Part shown: positions 41,901 through 47,900 of the stretch, piece by piece
Numbering within the stretch: the stretch's first letter is position 1
Layout of the letters: every line of letters starts with the position of its first letter
NCBI GenBank assembly: GCA_013407085.1
Contig: JACCGJ010018690.1
Coordinates: 33,540-97,539, forward strand
DNA: 64,000 nucleotides
Direction: 5' to 3'
DNA from: Atriophallophorus winterbourni
Taxonomy: Eukaryota > Platyhelminthes > Trematoda > Plagiorchiida > Microphallidae
Program-made: the position numbers and the translations under genes
Notes under the pieces: generated by a model
What the model was told of the DNA's origin: nothing
Databases searched by the model: none
The model's input: only the letters and a program-made list of their open reading frames with translations

Positions 41901-44900
41901 AAAGCTAATATCAAAGGGCAAACAACAATATCTGGCTGGCACGTAATAGAGAGGCAGGTGAAACATTGCTATCAAAATTTTGAACTGACAAAACAAGCTG
42001 CGGAAATGAAGCGGTGTCGAATTTCGGGTTGTCGCAATAATTTAACCACATTGATAAGCTATCAGCTAGAAATGAAGTTAGTAGTAACAAAAAGTGACGG
42101 GTAATGGAGTTTCTACGGGCAAACTTAAGAAGTTATTGACAACACCTGAGGTACTAAGGTAAAAATCTACAAGAATTATGCTAAGTATTGAACGTCGATC
42201 TATAACGGGATCAAACTGTAAGATGATGTGATGTGAAAGCACATGCCTGATCCAGGCAAAGTGCGCACAGTCAGAGACTGCACATGGGCTGAGATACTGT
42301 CAGGTTGCCCAGGCCTAGACAGACATGACAGAAATAGACAGAAAATAGAAATGGTAGTGAGACTCCAGCGTGTTTCAGCATGCAGTTTATAACCGGTGGC
42401 CACTCAATTTAGCACAATGTTAGCCGCACCGCACAGAAATACTGCACGATTGCACACCCGTCTCACTTATGATACCTTTTGGCATAACGTTCCCCAGCAT
42501 ATGCTTGGTCATAGGATAGAACATGCCTCCAAGGGTTAATGGACAACGTATGCGGTGCGTATCCGATAATCGTTTTCAACACATTTAGTGTAGCTACATG
42601 ATAACCATCGTAGTATTATCAGTGGGTTATATTCATAGTGATACAATGCTTCACATAGCTGTCTGGTATGTAAACTGAGGTATAGACCTGTATGTTTCTT
42701 CATTATGTTCAAGTTCACTGTCCTATTATAAAATGCTGTGAAATGACCGGATAGTGAATTGATAGGTCGAAAAATAAATCGGTTATAGTCTTAATTCAAT
42801 GACACGAAACTTTGGCCAGATGAGTGAGCCCACAACTCGCATAGCGCTTCAAAGAGCACCTTATGATGTACCTGCGAAAGCTTACTTTTACTTTACTTTT
42901 GTGCGACTATCTCCAGCTGAAGGATGAGTCGGCTTCAATGAAGGTTCGTGGGGATTTGGATACAAAGCGGCGTCCCCAGCACCACTCGGCGTTTGTTCGA
43001 GTCAGCTTCTCTAGCCTTTGCACAACTAAGTGCAACCTGCAAGGCAGCAAGGAGTTGCCAGAAAGAGGTGGTCTACCAGACTCTGTTCTAGGTTTTTCCT
43101 CAGGGTTTTCTCCCGAAGCCTTTCCCGCGATCGGGTATCCCGCAAGGCAGCGGAGGTTTAAAATCAGAGTTTTCCTTCCCCTATATAAAATGCCCTCCCA
43201 GACTAACGAGCTCCATCTGCCCGAAGCAAACTGATTTTCAGGCGCCAGTAACTCGCCTTCCCCTTCTCCTTTTGGTAGAAGCAGTACCGCCGGGCTCGGG
43301 GAGCCAGTCGTGCAGGCCAGAAGCTGGACTTGGTTGTCAGAGGCTATTTGAGACGCGTGCCATATTGGAGCATTTTATAAACAGTGGGAGCTTATCCCCA
43401 CTACCACCCCCGGGTATGACAACCTTTGGAACCTGCGAAAGCTTGGAAGTAATTGAGCCATGAACCGGACGGTTTATGTTTCTTCAGGTAATTTTTGCAA
43501 CTATTGCTAGAATAAAAAGGACCGCGGCGGGGTAGCGTTAAAGTACACGTCTATCAAGCAAGAGCTTCCGGGCTACATCACCACTGTGGTATACAAGGGC
43601 GCACGGCCTTCAAATCGACCGAGCACAACATTAATTTTACCACACATTTTCATTTATTCTTACGCAATCTGTTTGCTAATTACATCATATTTTCGTATTA
43701 ACAAAGGAGATTGCGTGACGGACAATGGTTAAGAGAATTACGAGAAAATTCCGACCAAAAATGTTCGGCTACGGCATTTGAAAAAACTCAGTCATGTAAT
43801 GAAGCAATCAAACATCATGCTAATGTCGAGAGTTCTTTGTTACATTTTTTTAATTTTTGGTGAAATAAATTTGATTGCTCAAAATTCGTGTACAGTAATA
43901 AAGCAATCTTCTCCATCTTCATAAGCCCTACGGTCTAATGATGGAAATGCCATTTATTTCTCTGTGCTGACAACGTAGTTGAAAAGCCTATGGACTCTAG
44001 ACCTTTCATTAAACATGGTGGGTGTAAATATAGATAAAAGTAACAAGAAATCCATATTATCGACATACAGATAAGGTTTACTCGTATGCACCAGACCAAC
44101 CTAAGCTTACTTATGAGAGTTTAGTAATGCTGAGAAAATTTATTGGTGCTAAAAGTGGCATACAAAAAAATAAAGTAAAACTAACCTGAGAAAGGAACAT
44201 CAATTGCCCCCAATAATGTCGCAATCATTTGCTCCAAGGAATACTGACCAAGCGAATCCGCAAAAACCGTATATAGCAGACTCAAACAGTTCTGAAAAAG
44301 AATCACCAAACGGTACGCGTTTATAATGAGAAAATCACAACCGTGATCCAGGCAAAATGGCGCACAGTCAGACTGCACATGGGCTAAGATACTGCCAGGT
44401 TGATCAGGCATAGACAGATATGGTAAAGGAAACTAGCAGTGGTAGTGAGACTCCAGCATGTTTCCGCATGCAGTTCACTACCGGTGGAAAATCATTTTAG
44501 CAGGGTGTTATCTGCACAGCACAGACGTGCTGCACAATTGCACATCCGTGGCTCAAGTGGGCTAAGATACTTTCAGGTTGCCCAGGTCTAGAAAGAAATG
44601 TGAGAAAAAGTGACAATGAGGCTCCAGCATGTTTCTGGATGAAGATGTAAATCACACGGGATTAGAAGTACTACATGGTTGCACATCCGTGCCAAGAAAG
44701 TAAGGAACAGCAGCGAATTTTCGACGCGTTTGTTAACTAAGTCAGAAAATTACCGGAATTATTGGGGATAGCTTAAGATAGAAAATGTGGAAAAGCCTGT
44801 AACAAATGCCGTACGCAAAATATGTGGGCAGCGGATGTAATCGATCAGTTATCGGTACTGGTCAAAAGTATTTGATCAACATGAGTCAATGCATCGAGTT

Positions 44901-47900
44901 GGAAACCTTCCAGACAACTCATAATAGCCATAATCGGGATGATTAAAATAGCTGCAATCATTGAGGCATCAATGTTCGTAGCCCAACAATAAAACAACGA
45001 GTCAACACGAAATTCATTTGAAAAATTTGCGAGATTCATGTTGCTTCTCTGAAAACTGATTCGCGTTTGTGGTTTCGAGAGATTTAACGATCAAAACTTG
45101 ATTTTTCACAATATAGATTAACTGTTTTAGTCCCGTTGACATGGGATTGCCGCGATTTTTTCTGTGACAAGCATGCATACTCGAAAGGTACGGATGAAAC
45201 CGTGATTGTTGAACCTAGTGTTTGAACATAAGACATTTTTCTGGCTATTATGGCTAAGCGAACCAAAATTTGATAATATGGGGAAAGAAAATCCCGGAAG
45301 ACGCATGAAACATAGCTTACGGTCAGCAACAGATTGAAAACGTTTATTCTAGGTTATTCTCACTAATAATAATCACAAAAATGGAAAATGAAAATCGATA
45401 CGAGAACATTAGGGATGCAAGAGTTTGGTTCATTTACCTTGAGCACATCAAAATGCTGGTGTCTAGATAACAAAACCAAGCATTTGGGGGCATATAACTC
45501 GGCCGGCCGAATAAGATTTGGATCATTGATTTCTTGATCGGACGAAAGTGTATGGGACGCCTGTCGAGTGCGGGAAATTTTTATCTGACCGAGGTCACAG
45601 CTCGTGAGACTTTCGAAGCTCTGAATGCTGCTACTTGCTGGGCTGCATTTTGTGAATTTGGGCCCGATATGACCATTTGGTAAGTTGGCTTCCGTCTTCC
45701 TATCTAGATTTAGCATTTGCTGCTGTGAAACGGCTTCAGAAAAAGTCAAGCAAGCAGCAAAATACGGATTTCCAGATGTATCCGTCAAATATGCAACGAA
45801 GAATGTCGGAGGTGACTTGTATGAATTAAGGTGCCAGCCGCATGGTTGACAGAACTAAAGGGTAAATAAATAAGGAAATCGTTTCTTACTGTTTCTAGAT
45901 GAAATTCATACGGATAATCGGACCATGATTTTGCGGGAAAACGTTGCAAAATCCGCCCCCGACCTTCCGGACCTAGATAGCATCGGAAAAGGTAGTCATG
46001 GTTTAGAAAAATGTCTAGAATCAATAATTCTCGCTCAGCAAAAGTGAAACAAATTTCTTAAACGATATAGATTGAGAACGCCACACTAACAACTGAAGCG
46101 AAAATGGCATCAATAATTTTAGAGTTGGGAAAAAGCTGTTATATGTAGAGATTTCAATTGCGTTATGGGAATGCTAACAATATGGTGGTACACACGGGAA
46201 AATTTGTTCATATTATTTATTCACCGGGGCTACGTAGCAGGTTACGAACTTTCAGTATTCGAGCAGAATCGCGAAAAGAATACATTTTGGAAGTCGGTAG
46301 TCCGGCATATGTAACGCGAGACCCAAATAGTGTAAATGTGCAGGTTGATCTGCTGCTCTAGATTAAAATTATTACCGAAGAGCATTAGAAGGAGAGCATC
46401 GTGGAGTATGCGACGGTAACAGCTAACTCTCAAAATACTACGGAGAGCCGTTGTCGAATAATTTGAGATGCTTTACCATTGCTTTGTAAACACTACCTTT
46501 GGGCAATACAGAGACAGTCATTTCTGACTAAGGTTGCGCAAAGCTATAGTCGCCTTAGAAATTCGTGCCAAAACATAGTCATTTAGCTATGAATTGATAC
46601 AACAAACGAGATACATAAAACGATTTAAAGATTCATGCACCAGATTTTCAAGTAATGAAATTTTGTTCGATAAATCGATGTCCTGTAGCAGAGCACTGGA
46701 CTTCGTTGGTGCAAAATGCATTCAAATTTCGGCACAATACTAGATAGGTTGTTTAATAAAGCTGGTACATCTGTGTGTGAGTCTAGTGCAGAACTATATC
46801 ATCAGTATAGTCGAAATAGAGAAGCTTGAAACCATGGCATGATGTGAGCTCCTTTGTTGTATAATTCCATAATTGCATCCATCACAAAATGAAATAGAAA
46901 AATAGCGGACATCCTTTTCGAACGCCACTAGAAGTGGGGAAGTCGAGAAAACTGTCGCTGTAAACCCTAAGAAAATATACGTGAGCACAAAGCGTACGCA
47001 GTATGTTAACAAACTTTGGAGGAACACTATTTCCAAGCAAGGTCTTAAACAAGTTATTTCGTTCAACTGAGGCAAATGCCCCTTTGAAGTCTAAACAGAT
47101 GGCTATAGTTGGTTGGCGATAAGTATGCCGCAATTCTAAAACCTGTTAAAGAGTAAAAATGTGGTCGACACAACCTGTCAGAAGCCAGCTTGTTGCTCTC
47201 GGACCTGCGATTTACTAAGCGATATTAATCTTTAAAGACATATTGGCGCCAATAATCTCGTTTTGCTGGGAGTGAGACTTATCTCTCGGGGACTTGAGCA
47301 GTTACTTTCGCGAAACTTTTTGAATATCAGTATGATAACTAATACTCTTCTATTCTGAGGAATCGATTCTGATAATCACATCTCATAAAAATCGCCTAAT
47401 GTACTAATTGTTAGGCACTGAAAACACTGCAGAGGGCAGCCAAACCGATATTGAAAATGTTTGACCCAGCATCAGAGGCGGCGATTCTTATTAGTGATGA
47501 GAGTAACGTCGATTCAGTAAGAGCCTGACTCACTCTTTTGTTTTTAAGACCTGTTGATCGAAAAATTTGAAAGAATATGAGGACATTTTCATTTGTTCGA
47601 CCTCTTTAGATACGAACTTTCGCTATCCAGTCACAAATTTCGTTTAGGTTCGTTCTAAACTTTCTATTGTGCTCAGAGGCAGAATTTATTCGACAACGTT
47701 GGTGAAGAAGCTTAGTTGAACGCTGTGAAATCCAGTGGGACCTTGTGGCTGATTGGTTTGTCACGCTGGTTGATATTGCGGCATCCCGCATAATCCCCGA
47801 TATCATTTCCATTTTTGATCGACAGTTGCACACGGAGCAACTGGGAGTAAGGTGCTCCCGTAAATTTCTTGGAATGCAGGCTGAGTTATCTTTGACCGCA

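Noticed and set aside
42863..43234. Open frame of 123 codons in the GC-rich repeat as a gene
   Set aside because: The other two copies have frameshifts in the same place and no domain is recognisable. The frame is a by-product of GC-rich composition.
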